This document shows positions 7,912 to 17,222 of a DNA stretch of 64,000 nt, in pieces. The translations under genes were made by a program, and so were the position numbers. This DNA comes from Calothrix sp. FI2-JRJ7 (GTDB lineage Bacteria; Cyanobacteriota; Cyanobacteriia; Cyanobacteriales; Nostocaceae). The notes under the pieces are model-generated. The model was not told the origin of the DNA and made no database searches. It saw only the letters and a list, made by a program, of their open reading frames with translations. The stretch is taken from contig JAHHGX010000069.1 in NCBI GenBank assembly GCA_019359675.1, positions 143,406 through 207,405 on the forward strand. Direction: 5' to 3'. Within the stretch, counting starts at the first letter, position 1. Each line of letters begins with the position of its first letter.

Positions 7912-9933
7912 ATGAAACAGAAAGTTAATTCCTTTGATGTCTTTGAAACAGCGATAGTGCGAATTTGGGCAAAGCCAACAGATTTATTTTGGGAACTAGG
8001 CAACCAACTTAAACAGGAAGGGTTAATTCAAGTATCTCCAGAATCCTGGCAACAGATGAGAATTGACGCTGAAACAAATGCGAGAAAAGCATCACCAAAG
8101 GGTGAGGTAACATTAGAAGAAATATACAAACAATTTCTATCTTATTTTAATTGGTCAACTGAGCAATTAAAGCAAATAATGGAAAAAGAGATTGTACTTG
8201 AAACAGCTAGTTTGCGACCAGTGCCAAAAATTCAGCAAAAAATACAATCTCTCCAAAAGCAGAATGCTAGAATTATATATATGTCTGACATGTATCTTCC
8301 TAAAAATGTCATTCATGATTTTTTAGTAAAAAATAATACTTGGGCAAAAGAAAGTGAGCTATATGTTTCATCTGAAATAGGAGCAAGTAAAGCAACAGGT
8401 GAGTTGTTTCCATACTGCTTAAAGCAGGAATCTATAAAAGCCAATGACTTAATACATATTGGAGACAATCTTAACTCTGATATTAAAAAACCGAAGAAAC
8501 AAGGTGTTAAGGTTGAACCGTTTACTCAAACTCACTTAAATCGCTACGAACAATTGCTTGCTGACGAACAAAGTTTGCCGCTGCGGTTTCGTTCCCTACT
8601 TGCTGGAATGAGTAGACTAACTCGCTTGCAATCGGAACAAACCGATTTTCATAAACAGGTGATTTGGGATACAACTTCTAGCGCAATCGCACCAATTTTA
8701 TTTGGTTTTGTTTATTCTTGCTTACAGTCAGCACAAAAAAGAGGGATTAAAAGGCTTTATTTTGTCGCTAGAGATGGACAAATTCTACATAAAATTGCCC
8801 AAGTTATATGTCGAAATTGGAACTATGATATAGATTGTCGTTATTTATATGGTTCCCGTCAGGCATGGAACGCACCTGCACTTCAAGAAATTGGAGAAAC
8901 CGAACTCACCTGGATTTTTAATAACACCACGTTTTTATCGATTGATACGGTTTGTGAAAGAGTAAATATCCAACCCCAGAAAATTCAAGATGTTTTAAAT
9001 CGCTATGGCTTCGACAAAGCAAAGTGGAATCTTAATCTTGACAATGAAGAACGCTCACGACTCAAACGTGCTTTTGCTGAAAAAGAAGTTGTAGATATAA
9101 TCTTGGCAACAGCAACTACTTACCGTGAGAAAGCAATTGGTTACTTTCGACAAGAAGAATTAGATGATGGTTTACCTTTTGCAATAGTTGACGTTGGTTG
9201 GACTGGCAGTTCATTGCGTTCTTTTAGCAAGGTGCTACAAAGTGCCGGATTTTATCCTCAATCAGGTACTCATGGATTTTTCTTTGCTTTAGAAAAACGG
9301 CTTAAAGCTTCTGCAAAAGACCAGTTATTAGCCTACTTTTACGATGGTGAAGCACCTGTTGGTAATCGCTCGAATATTTGCAAGTACAGATGCCTATTTG
9401 AGCTTTTTGTCTCCGCAGATCATGGAGGTACAAAAGAATATGACCGAGACGGTGACAGATACTTACCTGTTCTGCGGTACCAAAAAAACGAAGTGGCGAT
9501 TAATTGGGGACTACATGTGCTTCATGATGCTGCGGTTGAATTTGCTAATCAGTTTACTTCAAATCTGACCTCCCAAGAATGTTCTGTTGATCTATTTTTG
9601 AAGGCAACTGATATTTTGATGGAAGAATTTGTTAATAATCCTTCTATTCAAGAAGCAAAAACGTTCGGTTCTTTCCTGATGGCTGAAGACCAGGGCGAAA
9701 AAATTCTTTATGAACTGGCGCCTGCTTATACTTTGATTGACTGTATAAAACTTATAACTCGCGGTAGGCATCCACATGGAAATATTTGGTTACCCGCGTC
9801 ATTAGCAAGAACCAACCCAATCTTGAGAATCTTCCTCAACTCAAAAGCCGTTAGTATGACCCACAATATTAGAGTCTTAGGAAGTCGATTAAGACGTACT
9901 ATTCTCTCAAAACAAGTCAGCGAACCTGTTTAA
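7912..9933 (+). CDS. HAD-type hydrolase fused to a large C-terminal domain (COG5610-like)
   Basis: A 673-residue two-domain protein. Residues 1 to about 200 are a HAD phosphatase fold: motif I FDVFETA (nucleophile Asp in FD; the next acid is Glu where Asp is usual), motif II YMSDMYLP, a Lys in GASKATGELF, and motif III/IV HIGDNLNSDIKK with both acids. From NRYEQLLADEQ on, a second domain of about 460 residues carries LYFVARDGQIL, DIDCRYLYGSRQAW and FAIVDVGWTGS. This resembles COG5610-type proteins of capsule loci, whose exact reaction I do not know. A nearly duplicate gene that lacks the HAD part follows after 20 bases. Likely roles are sugar-phosphate hydrolysis coupled to a transfer step; inference only. 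Confidence 0.8.
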   Translation: MKQKVNSFDVFETAIVRIWAKPTDLFWELGNQLKQEGLIQVSPESWQQMRIDAETNARKASPKGEVTLEEIYKQFLSYFNWSTEQLKQIMEKEIVLETASLRPVPKIQQKIQSLQKQNARIIYMSDMYLPKNVIHDFLVKNNTWAKESELYVSSEIGASKATGELFPYCLKQESIKANDLIHIGDNLNSDIKKPKKQGVKVEPFTQTHLNRYEQLLADEQSLPLRFRSLLAGMSRLTRLQSEQTDFHKQVIWDTTSSAIAPILFGFVYSCLQSAQKRGIKRLYFVARDGQILHKIAQVICRNWNYDIDCRYLYGSRQAWNAPALQEIGETELTWIFNNTTFLSIDTVCERVNIQPQKIQDVLNRYGFDKAKWNLNLDNEERSRLKRAFAEKEVVDIILATATTYREKAIGYFRQEELDDGLPFAIVDVGWTGSSLRSFSKVLQSAGFYPQSGTHGFFFALEKRLKASAKDQLLAYFYDGEAPVGNRSNICKYRCLFELFVSADHGGTKEYDRDGDRYLPVLRYQKNEVAINWGLHVLHDAAVEFANQFTSNLTSQECSVDLFLKATDILMEEFVNNPSIQEAKTFGSFLMAEDQGEKILYELAPAYTLIDCIKLITRGRHPHGNIWLPASLARTNPILRIFLNSKAVSMTHNIRVLGSRLRRTILSKQVSEPV

Positions 9934-9953
9934 TCAAGAAGGAATGAAGCCCC

Positions 9954-11396
9954 ATGATGCAGAAAGTTGACCAATTTAACATCAAGCCAGCAATTCAGGC
10001 AAACCGAAATCGTTATGAACAGCTAATTGCCAATAACGAAGAACTGCCATTACAGTTTCGGGAGCAACTTACAGAAGTTAGCAAACTGACTCGCTTACAA
10101 TCGAAACAAACCGCCCTAGATAAGCAAGTAATTTGGGATACATCTGCTAGTGTCATTGCGCCAGTATTATTTGGTTATGTTTACTGGTGTCTAGTCGAAG
10201 CGCAAAAAAAAGGCATTAAAAGACTTTACTTTGTTGCTAGAGATGGACAAATCCTTAATAAAATCGCCCAAGTGATTTGTCGTAACTGGGGTTATGACAT
10301 TGATTGCCGCTATTTCTATGGTTCGCGGCAAGCTTGGCACGCACCTGCACTTCAAGAAATTGGTGAAGCTGAACTGCAATGGATTTTAGACGGCACTACA
10401 TTTTTATCTATAAATTCGGTTTGCGAACGGGTAAATATTAAGCCACAACAAATTCATTCTGTATTAATTCGCTACGGTTTTGCAGAATCGAAGTGGAATC
10501 AAAACCTTAACCGAGAAGAACGCAATCAGCTTCAACAAGTTTTTGTAGAAAAGGAAGTTGTAGACTTAATATTGGCGACTGCTGCAACTTATCGTGAAAA
10601 AGCAATCGCTTACTTCCGTCAAGAACAATTAGATGATGGGTTGCCCTTTGCTATTGTTGATATTGGTTGGGTCGGACGCGCGCAACGTTCATTTAGCAGT
10701 TTGCTAATAAGTGCTGGAATATACCCAGAAAATGGTGTTCAAGGTTTTTACTTTGCTTTGGAAAAGAAACGTAAGGCACTTTCAAGCGATAATTTATCAG
10801 CGTTTTATAATATAGACAAGGCTAATCGTCAGCATATCTCACAATATAGACATGTATTTGAGCTTTTTGTAACCGCAGACCACGGCGGTACAATGAGCTA
10901 TGAGCAGCATAATAACCAGTATGTTCCTGTTTTGCGCTATCCAAAAAATCAAGCAGCTATTAATTGGGGATTATACGCTCTTCAAGATGCGGTAGTTGAA
11001 TTTGCAGAGCAGTTTACCACTTATATCAATCCTGAAGTTTTCTCTCCTGACTTATTCTTACCTGTTGCTGATATTTTAATTGAATCTTTTATTTATTATC
11101 CTTCCCCTTTGGAAGCGAAAGTTTTTGGTTCATTTTTAAATGCCGATGACCAAGGTGAGAAGGTTCTGTATCCACTGGCGCCTGCTTATAATTTGGTTAG
11201 TTGTTTAAAGCTATTGTTTTTTGGCAAGCAGCCATTTAAAGGCATTTGGTTCCCTGCTTCGCTTGTTAGAAGTAATTTTCTTTATAGATTAATCCTTAAC
11301 TCAAGCTTATTAAACTTTACTCATAATACAAGAGTATTTGTAGGAAGATTTAAGCAGTTAATACGAGTCAGCACTCGAAGCATTCAAGCTAGTTAA
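9954..11396 (+). CDS. Paralogue of the COG5610-like C-terminal domain, HAD domain absent
   Basis: A 480-residue protein that aligns without large gaps to the C-terminal part of the preceding gene. It keeps LYFVARDGQIL, DIDCRY-YGSRQAW, CERVNI-PQ, EKEVVD-ILATA-TYREKAI and FAIVD-GW, and ends in the same order. Similarity starts exactly at NRYEQL, where the upstream paralogue passes from its HAD domain to the second domain. Only about 17 unrelated residues precede it. AAGAAGGA at 9936-9942 serves ATG 9954 (or 9957). This is best explained as a tandem duplication that kept only the second domain, so that domain must have a function of its own, perhaps as partner of the upstream protein. No catalytic residue can be assigned with confidence. 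Confidence 0.8.
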   Translation: MMQKVDQFNIKPAIQANRNRYEQLIANNEELPLQFREQLTEVSKLTRLQSKQTALDKQVIWDTSASVIAPVLFGYVYWCLVEAQKKGIKRLYFVARDGQILNKIAQVICRNWGYDIDCRYFYGSRQAWHAPALQEIGEAELQWILDGTTFLSINSVCERVNIKPQQIHSVLIRYGFAESKWNQNLNREERNQLQQVFVEKEVVDLILATAATYREKAIAYFRQEQLDDGLPFAIVDIGWVGRAQRSFSSLLISAGIYPENGVQGFYFALEKKRKALSSDNLSAFYNIDKANRQHISQYRHVFELFVTADHGGTMSYEQHNNQYVPVLRYPKNQAAINWGLYALQDAVVEFAEQFTTYINPEVFSPDLFLPVADILIESFIYYPSPLEAKVFGSFLNADDQGEKVLYPLAPAYNLVSCLKLLFFGKQPFKGIWFPASLVRSNFLYRLILNSSLLNFTHNTRVFVGRFKQLIRVSTRSIQAS

Positions 11397-11422
11397 TCAA
11401 TGTAAGACATAAAATAAAAATT

Positions 11423-12397
11423 ATGATTAGACAAAACTCTCTGAATAAAATAATATCGAACCCTAGCACCGAGCTATTTAGAACTTGGACACAATGGCTA
11501 AATTTTAGCGGTGCCCATACATTTATCGATAGAAGTAAAGGTTCAGATAAACTGTTGATTATCCTGGCTGGATACAAAAGCTTTCTGTATCCGCTAACTT
11601 TAGCAAGAATAGCCAAGTTTGTCCCCCAGGATATTGATGTGTGTCTTCTCTCGTCTGGGTTACATTCCCAAGAACTGGCTGAAATGGCAGCAGTAAATAA
11701 TTGGTCTTACCTCTATACAAAATCTAACAAAGTTTCACTCGTCCAAAATTTGGCTATCGCCAAGCATACTCAAGCAAAATGGATATATAAGATAGACGAA
11801 GATGTTTTTATATCTGAGAACTTTTTCGAGAAACTTCTCGAAGGTTATTTAACTGTTAAAGCTGAAGGTCTGTATGACATTGGGTTTTGCGCGCCTTTAC
11901 TTAATGTCAATGGCTACTCGTATATCAAATTTCTCGAACTCATCAACGCCAAGGACGAGTACAAAGCTAAATTTGGCGAACTCAAATATTCATGTGCTAA
12001 CGCCAAGGCTTCTTATGATGGTGAGGCTGCTAAATGGCTATGGAAAAAAAGTTTGCCATTTGATGAAGTCGCTCAGTACATTAGTTCTAAAGAATTTCAA
12101 TACTCAGCATCCCCGCATCGCTTTAGTATCGGCGCCATTCTGCTTGAAAGAGAGTTCTGGGAACAAATAGGTGGTTTCAGAACCCCATTCAAACAAGGTG
12201 GGCTGGGTTTAGATGAATCACAGTTATGTAAAGATTGCATACAACAGTCGAGAGTAATGATTGTTATTCATAACGTGTTTGGAGGACATTTTTCGTTCGG
12301 TCCTCAAGCTTCTGCAATGAAGGAGTATTTACCTGAAATATATTCTCAACTTTCCTTACAACCTCAACTATCCTTACAAGGAAGCACAAAATTATGA
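11423..12397 (+). CDS. Putative GT-A glycosyltransferase
   Basis: A 324-residue protein with a glycosyltransferase look: LLIILAGYKSFLYPLTLARIA at the start, a metal-binding DxD-type motif in YKIDEDVFIS near residue 120, and GGFRTPFKQGGLGLDESQLC near the end, an acceptor-site pattern. It is close to no named enzyme I can give. The C-terminus ends in a short repeat (QLSLQPQLSLQ). Its TGA overlaps the ATG of glf (ATGA at 12394-12397), so it is translated together with the galactofuranose-precursor enzyme. A galactofuranosyltransferase role is a reasonable guess from this coupling but is not shown by the sequence. Confidence 0.7.
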   Translation: MIRQNSLNKIISNPSTELFRTWTQWLNFSGAHTFIDRSKGSDKLLIILAGYKSFLYPLTLARIAKFVPQDIDVCLLSSGLHSQELAEMAAVNNWSYLYTKSNKVSLVQNLAIAKHTQAKWIYKIDEDVFISENFFEKLLEGYLTVKAEGLYDIGFCAPLLNVNGYSYIKFLELINAKDEYKAKFGELKYSCANAKASYDGEAAKWLWKKSLPFDEVAQYISSKEFQYSASPHRFSIGAILLEREFWEQIGGFRTPFKQGGLGLDESQLCKDCIQQSRVMIVIHNVFGGHFSFGPQASAMKEYLPEIYSQLSLQPQLSLQGSTKL

Positions 12398-13524
12398 AAT
12401 TTGACTGGGTAATAGTCGGCGCCGGATTTTCCGGTTGTGTTTTAGCTGAACGTATCGCGTCACAGTTGGGACAGCGAGTCCTAATAATCGAGCGACGTGA
12501 CCATATTGGTGGTAATGCTTACGATTACTATAATGAACACGGTATTTTAGTACATAAATATGGTCCTCATATTTTCCACACCAAATCTAAGAAAATATGG
12601 GATTATCTTTCTCAGTTTACTGAGTGGCGCCATTACTTTCACCATGTATTAGGAGTTATTGAGGGGAAAAAGGTTCCAATTCCCTTTAATATCAATTCGC
12701 TGTATGCACTTTTTCCACCGCGCTATGCTGAGAGACTTGAGGAAAAGCTTTTAGAAAACTTTGGCTTTGGTGTTAAAGTGCCAATTTTAAAGTTACGCGA
12801 AAGTGCTAACGGGGAATTAGAGTTTCTGGCAAACTATATATACGATAATGTTTTCTTGCGCTATACCACTAAACAGTGGAACTTAAAACCCGAAGAATTA
12901 GATAGAGGTGTAACCGGACGAGTTCCTGTATATATCAGTCGTGATAACCGCTATTTCCAAGACCCTTACCAAGCAATGCCAAAGCACGGTTACACAGAAA
13001 TGTTTCGTCGGATGCTGTCTCACTCTAATATCAAAGTACTGCTAAACGCCGATTATCGTGAAGTCATTAACGATATTAAATTCGACAGGATGGTATATAC
13101 GGGACCAGTTGATACCTTTTTTGACTATATGCATGGTGAGTTACCTTACCGTAGCTTGCGCTTCCACTTTGAGACATTAGACCAAGAACATTATCAAGAA
13201 GTCGGTACAGTCAACTATCCTAATGAGTACGATATTACCCGTATTACCGAACAAAAGTATCTTTCCGGACAAACTTCACCTAAGACAACTTTGGTGATGG
13301 AATATCCCCAAGCTTACATACCTGGTGTAAATGACCCTTACTACCCTATCCCACGTGAAGAGAACCGTGAGCGTTATGACCTTTATTTGAAAGAAGCTGA
13401 AAAACTTAACGGTTCTGTAATATTTGTCGGGCGCCTAGCGGAATACAAGTACTACGATATGGATCAAGCAGCATTGCGCGCTTTAAGTTTGTTTGAAAAA
13501 GAAGTAGCGCCACTAATGCAGTAA
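12394..13524 (+). CDS. glf: UDP-galactopyranose mutase
   Basis: Flavoenzyme that converts UDP-galactopyranose to UDP-galactofuranose, the donor for galactofuranose in polysaccharides. The FAD-binding start IVGAGFSGCVLAERIA is followed by RRDHIGGNAYDYYNEHG and KYGPHIFHTKS, both diagnostic. Further hallmarks are YTTKQWNLKPEELDRGV, the active-site RVPVYISRDNRYFQDPYQAM, and a C-terminal GRLAEYKYYDMDQAALRAL. At 376 residues it is full length. It overlaps the upstream transferase by four bases. Its presence means the polymer probably contains galactofuranose besides rhamnose. Confidence 0.95.
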   Translation: MKFDWVIVGAGFSGCVLAERIASQLGQRVLIIERRDHIGGNAYDYYNEHGILVHKYGPHIFHTKSKKIWDYLSQFTEWRHYFHHVLGVIEGKKVPIPFNINSLYALFPPRYAERLEEKLLENFGFGVKVPILKLRESANGELEFLANYIYDNVFLRYTTKQWNLKPEELDRGVTGRVPVYISRDNRYFQDPYQAMPKHGYTEMFRRMLSHSNIKVLLNADYREVINDIKFDRMVYTGPVDTFFDYMHGELPYRSLRFHFETLDQEHYQEVGTVNYPNEYDITRITEQKYLSGQTSPKTTLVMEYPQAYIPGVNDPYYPIPREENRERYDLYLKEAEKLNGSVIFVGRLAEYKYYDMDQAALRALSLFEKEVAPLMQ

Positions 13525-13536
13525 ATAATTTATCTT

Positions 13537-13604
13537 GCCTGTCCGTAACATCTTATCCGGATACAACTATTTGAGCCATGAAGGGAGTATACGGACAGGC
13601 TCAA
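13537..13604. other. Long inverted repeat in the gap after glf
   Basis: A perfect 11-bp inverted repeat, GCCTGTCCGTA at 13537-13547 and its complement at 13590-13600, encloses 42 bases. A second pairing, TTGAGC 13571-13576 with GCTCAA 13599-13604, competes for the same right arm. The two alternative stems could act as a switch in the leader of the next gene, or the element may be a small palindromic repeat. There is no T run behind it. Confidence 0.5.
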
Positions 13605-13661
13605 ATTATACCAATTACGTAAATAATCAGTAGCAATTTTAACATTGTATTGAGAATATAT

Positions 13662-14750
13662 ATGCATAAATTAGCGACAGATGGACTTAGACCGTTGGAG
13701 CTTTCTCCACTGCCAGAAAATCCTCTGGTCTCTATCTTAATTCCTAACTACAACTACGTTAGATATATTGGCGAAGCATTAGATAGCGTATTGCGTCAAA
13801 CTTACCCACATTTTGAAGCTATTGTATGTGATGATGGTTCCAAAGATAATTCTTGTGAAGTAATTAATACTTATGTGATTAAAGACCCTCGAATTAAACT
13901 TATTAGTCAAGAAAATGGTGGAGTTGCTAAAGCTTTAAATACGGCTTATCAAGAAAGCCGAGGTGATATAGTTTGTATATTAGATGCAGATGATATCTGG
14001 CTAGAGAATAAATTAGAAAAAGTTTTACAAGTATTTAAAAACGATTTCAATTCGGGATTTGTAATTCATAATGTAATTCAAATTGATGGACAGGGGCAAG
14101 CTCTAAAATCTAAACCAATGTTGAGAAGTCTAGCTAATGGCTGGATGGGAAACTCTGCTTTAGAAAATGGTGGGTTTGTTTATAATATACCACCAGCTTC
14201 TGCTCTTTGTCTACGTCGAGAGATAGCTGATAATATATTTCCACTAAATCCGGAATTTGTCAGGAATGCAGATAGTTTAATTTTCCGCTGTGCGCCATTT
14301 ATTACAGTTATTGGTTCGGTTTCAGAACCATTAAGTAAATTTAGGCTGCATGGAGCTAATACGACAAGTTTTACAAGCTTAACAGCAGATTTTCTCAAAA
14401 AAGAACAGAATACTTTAGAACGTATACATCAAGAGCAAAAAGAGTTTCTCAGAAAAAAATATGGAGAACAAATCGCTCTGAAGCTTACCGATTTAAAGTA
14501 TAGCGCTGCTGTTTGTCACGACAGATATTTATTATCTCGCTTCCAATCAACAAATAATCCAGAACGTCGAGAAATTTATCAGCGATTAATGAATCACCCA
14601 GATTTTGCAAACTGGTCTTTAGCTCAAAAAATACTCTTTAAGTGGGGTGAATATTTGCCTGACAAAATTTTTAAGATGTTCTTTGACTTAATCTATGGTC
14701 CTAGTAAACTCAAACAATTATTCAGATGGGTAACCAAATGGAGTAAGTAA
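13662..14750 (+). CDS. Family 2 glycosyltransferase
   Basis: A 362-residue GT2 enzyme. The start region reads LVSILIPNYNYVRYIGEALD, then the nucleotide motif VCDDGSKDNS, and the DxD region CILDADDIWLENKLEK. A KFRLHGANTTS segment near residue 230 is the usual acceptor-side block before a helical C-terminus. TTG 13650 is possible, but ATG 13662 lies six bases after TTGAGA, a weak ribosome site, and removes three odd residues, so it is preferred. It stands alone between glf and a GT4 gene, with short gaps on each side. Confidence 0.87.
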   Translation: MHKLATDGLRPLELSPLPENPLVSILIPNYNYVRYIGEALDSVLRQTYPHFEAIVCDDGSKDNSCEVINTYVIKDPRIKLISQENGGVAKALNTAYQESRGDIVCILDADDIWLENKLEKVLQVFKNDFNSGFVIHNVIQIDGQGQALKSKPMLRSLANGWMGNSALENGGFVYNIPPASALCLRREIADNIFPLNPEFVRNADSLIFRCAPFITVIGSVSEPLSKFRLHGANTTSFTSLTADFLKKEQNTLERIHQEQKEFLRKKYGEQIALKLTDLKYSAAVCHDRYLLSRFQSTNNPERREIYQRLMNHPDFANWSLAQKILFKWGEYLPDKIFKMFFDLIYGPSKLKQLFRWVTKWSK

Positions 14751-14869
14751 TAATCTCATATTTACACTGCTATTTGAATTGTTATGGACAAAACTAATTA
14801 AACACTTTTGTGTCATCTGCAGCAAACACAACCAGCCTTACTTCAATTTTGTAGAGGAGAAAAATTACA

Positions 14870-16042
14870 ATGGCTAGTTCCAGTTTACGTGTACTCTTTG
14901 TAAGCCAAGCTTATGTAGTCGGTGTTAATCAAGGTAAACTAAATGCAATTGCAGAAACTGGCAAAGTAGAAGTTGGTTTACTTGTACCAAGTAACTGGAA
15001 AGCACTCGAATGGAACCGTCAATTTGTAGTTGAGACACCCTATCCTAAAATTAAAGTTTACACGGCGCCTGTATTATTTCCAGGTCGTGGTGGCGCCTAC
15101 GTTTTCAACCCTTTAAGAATTTGGCAAGTTGTAAACGACTTTAAACCCGATATTATCCAGGTTGAACAAGAAGTGTTTTCACTTTGTGCTTTGGAATTTG
15201 CGGTTTGGAGCCGTTTAACTGGTAAGCCCTTAGCGCTGTTTGGCTGGGAAAATATGGATCGCACTCTACCAACACCACGTCGTTGGGTATGCAATTTTGT
15301 TATGGATACAGTCAAATTAATGCTTCCCGGTAATTATGACGGAGCAAATTTGATGCGTAAATGGGGTTACACCGGGTTAATGGAAATTATTCCCCAAATA
15401 GGAGTTGATACTCAGTTGTTTACTCCTAAATCGAAACAGACACAAAATAAAGTCTTTAATATCGGCTTTTTGGGACGGTTGGTACCAGAAAAAGGTGTCG
15501 ATACTATTTTTGCCGCAGTTCGTCATCTTCAGGATAAAGGCTTGAAATGTCAAATTACAATCTGCGGCACGGGTTATGTGGAACAAGCGCTCCGAAACGA
15601 AGCACAAAAACTGCAAATCGCTGACTCAGTTATTTGGCGTGGTGGAGTCCGACACGACCAGGCGCCTGCTGAGATTAGCAATTTTGATGTTTTAGTATTA
15701 CCTTCGCGTCAGGCTCCTGCTTGGAAAGAACAGTTTGGTCACGTACTTATCGAAGCAATGGCAATGGGTGTGCCTGTCATTGGTTCATCATCAGGTGAAA
15801 TACCCAATGTGATTGGATGCAGTGATTTAGTGTTTCCAGAAGATGACGCACCTGCACTAGCAGCAATTATAGAACGCATGATGCAGGAACCAAATTGGTG
15901 GCAATCTGTAGGTTTAGGCGGCATTGCTAGAGTTCAACAGCATTACACACACGAACGAATCGCCCAAAGATCAATCGACCTTTGGGAAAAAGTACTTGTT
16001 ATTCCTAAATTTAATAAAGCTGAGGTCAAGCAATGCGTGTAG
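14870..16042 (+). CDS. GT4-type glycosyltransferase
   Basis: GT-B fold transferase of 390 residues. The N-terminal half has VGVNQGKLNAIAETGKVEVG and DIIQVEQEVFSL. The C-terminal donor-binding half starts NIGFLGRLVPEKGVDTIF, continues ICGTGYVEQAL, and carries the conserved FGHVLIEAMAMGVPVIGSSS with the E-x7-E spacing. A good GAGGAG ribosome site precedes ATG 14870. Its last ten bases overlap the start of the next transferase, so the pair is translationally linked. Sugar specificity is unknown. Confidence 0.88.
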   Translation: MASSSLRVLFVSQAYVVGVNQGKLNAIAETGKVEVGLLVPSNWKALEWNRQFVVETPYPKIKVYTAPVLFPGRGGAYVFNPLRIWQVVNDFKPDIIQVEQEVFSLCALEFAVWSRLTGKPLALFGWENMDRTLPTPRRWVCNFVMDTVKLMLPGNYDGANLMRKWGYTGLMEIIPQIGVDTQLFTPKSKQTQNKVFNIGFLGRLVPEKGVDTIFAAVRHLQDKGLKCQITICGTGYVEQALRNEAQKLQIADSVIWRGGVRHDQAPAEISNFDVLVLPSRQAPAWKEQFGHVLIEAMAMGVPVIGSSSGEIPNVIGCSDLVFPEDDAPALAAIIERMMQEPNWWQSVGLGGIARVQQHYTHERIAQRSIDLWEKVLVIPKFNKAEVKQCV

Positions 16043-17154
16043 TAATCGCTAGAACAATGCAGGAATTCAGTATGAACGTTTATGCTGATGGCATTATATC
16101 GGGTTTGAGAAGTGCGCGTCCCAACTGGGAAATTATTAATTTGGTGCCTCGTCATTTTGACCGACGTAGTCACTCGTTGAGTCTGCGAGTTCAAAAATAT
16201 TACGAACGATTTTGGGCTTTTCCGCGTCTTGTTAAGCAGCAAAAAGCTGACATATTTCACATTATTGACCCAAGCGAAGCGCATATTGTTTATTGGTTAA
16301 ACAAAAAATCTCAACCTACTGTTGTTACCTGCCACGATTTAGTTAATTTTTACTATAAGAACAATCTTGAAGGTTCAGTGCAGTTACCATTTGTTAGCAA
16401 AGCAGCTTGGTTACATGCTGTGAAAGGTATGCGTCATGCTAACCATATTGTTTCAGTTTCATCGACTACAGCAAAAGATACAACTGAACTATTAGATATC
16501 CTACCACAGAAAATTTCTGTCACTCCTAACGCCGTTGACTCTACATTTCAGCAGTTATCAAAATCTGAAATAACGTTACTGCGACAAAAATACAATATTC
16601 CTGCAAATAAAACTTGCCTGTTAAATGTTGGTTCAAACCACCCACGTAAAAATATTGATAAAATTCTTCAGGCTGTATCTCATTTAGTCGAGAAAAATGT
16701 GCCTATTCACTTTTTAAAATGTGGTTCTGATTTTACAGACGAGCAGAAAAAGTATATTCAGGAATTTGGATTGGCTAATACTATTAGTTATATAGGGAAA
16801 CCAGAAAAAGAAAGTTTAGTTGAAATATATAACGCTGCTGACATTCTGATCGCCCCTTCTTTACATGAGGGCTTTGGAATAACTATCTTAGAAGCTATGG
16901 CTTGCGGTACACCAGTCATTTCTTCTAATACATCTGCTCTACCAGAAGTTGCCGGAAATGCAGGAGTGTTAGTTAACCCACAAGACAGTCAAGCAATAGC
17001 GGATGCTGTATGTCAGATACAAGCGAACCCAAATTATTATCAAGAATTAGTTGAAAAAGGAATTGAAAGAGCAAAATTATTTACTTGGGAGAAGACAGGA
17101 CAGCAGCTCGCTGAGATTTATGAAGATGTATTAAGTAAACAGAATATAAAGTAA
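16033..17154 (+). CDS. GT4-type glycosyltransferase
   Basis: A 373-residue GT-B transferase of the mannosyltransferase-like group. It shows MRVVIARTMQEFSMNVYADG at the start, DIFHIIDPSEAHIVY and TVVTCHDLVNFYY in the acceptor domain, then LLNVGSNHPRKNIDKILQA. The donor-site block is APSLHEGFGITILEAMACGT with HEGFG and the E-x7-E pair, followed by SSNTSALPEVAGNAGVLVNP. It starts within the last codons of the upstream gene. The exact sugar is not readable from sequence. Confidence 0.9.
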   Translation: MRVVIARTMQEFSMNVYADGIISGLRSARPNWEIINLVPRHFDRRSHSLSLRVQKYYERFWAFPRLVKQQKADIFHIIDPSEAHIVYWLNKKSQPTVVTCHDLVNFYYKNNLEGSVQLPFVSKAAWLHAVKGMRHANHIVSVSSTTAKDTTELLDILPQKISVTPNAVDSTFQQLSKSEITLLRQKYNIPANKTCLLNVGSNHPRKNIDKILQAVSHLVEKNVPIHFLKCGSDFTDEQKKYIQEFGLANTISYIGKPEKESLVEIYNAADILIAPSLHEGFGITILEAMACGTPVISSNTSALPEVAGNAGVLVNPQDSQAIADAVCQIQANPNYYQELVEKGIERAKLFTWEKTGQQLAEIYEDVLSKQNIK

Positions 17155-17222
17155 TCGCGAATGAATTACTTTTATCGCATTCACTATAAGTCAATTTTAA
17201 TTAGTAAATCCTAACATCTATT

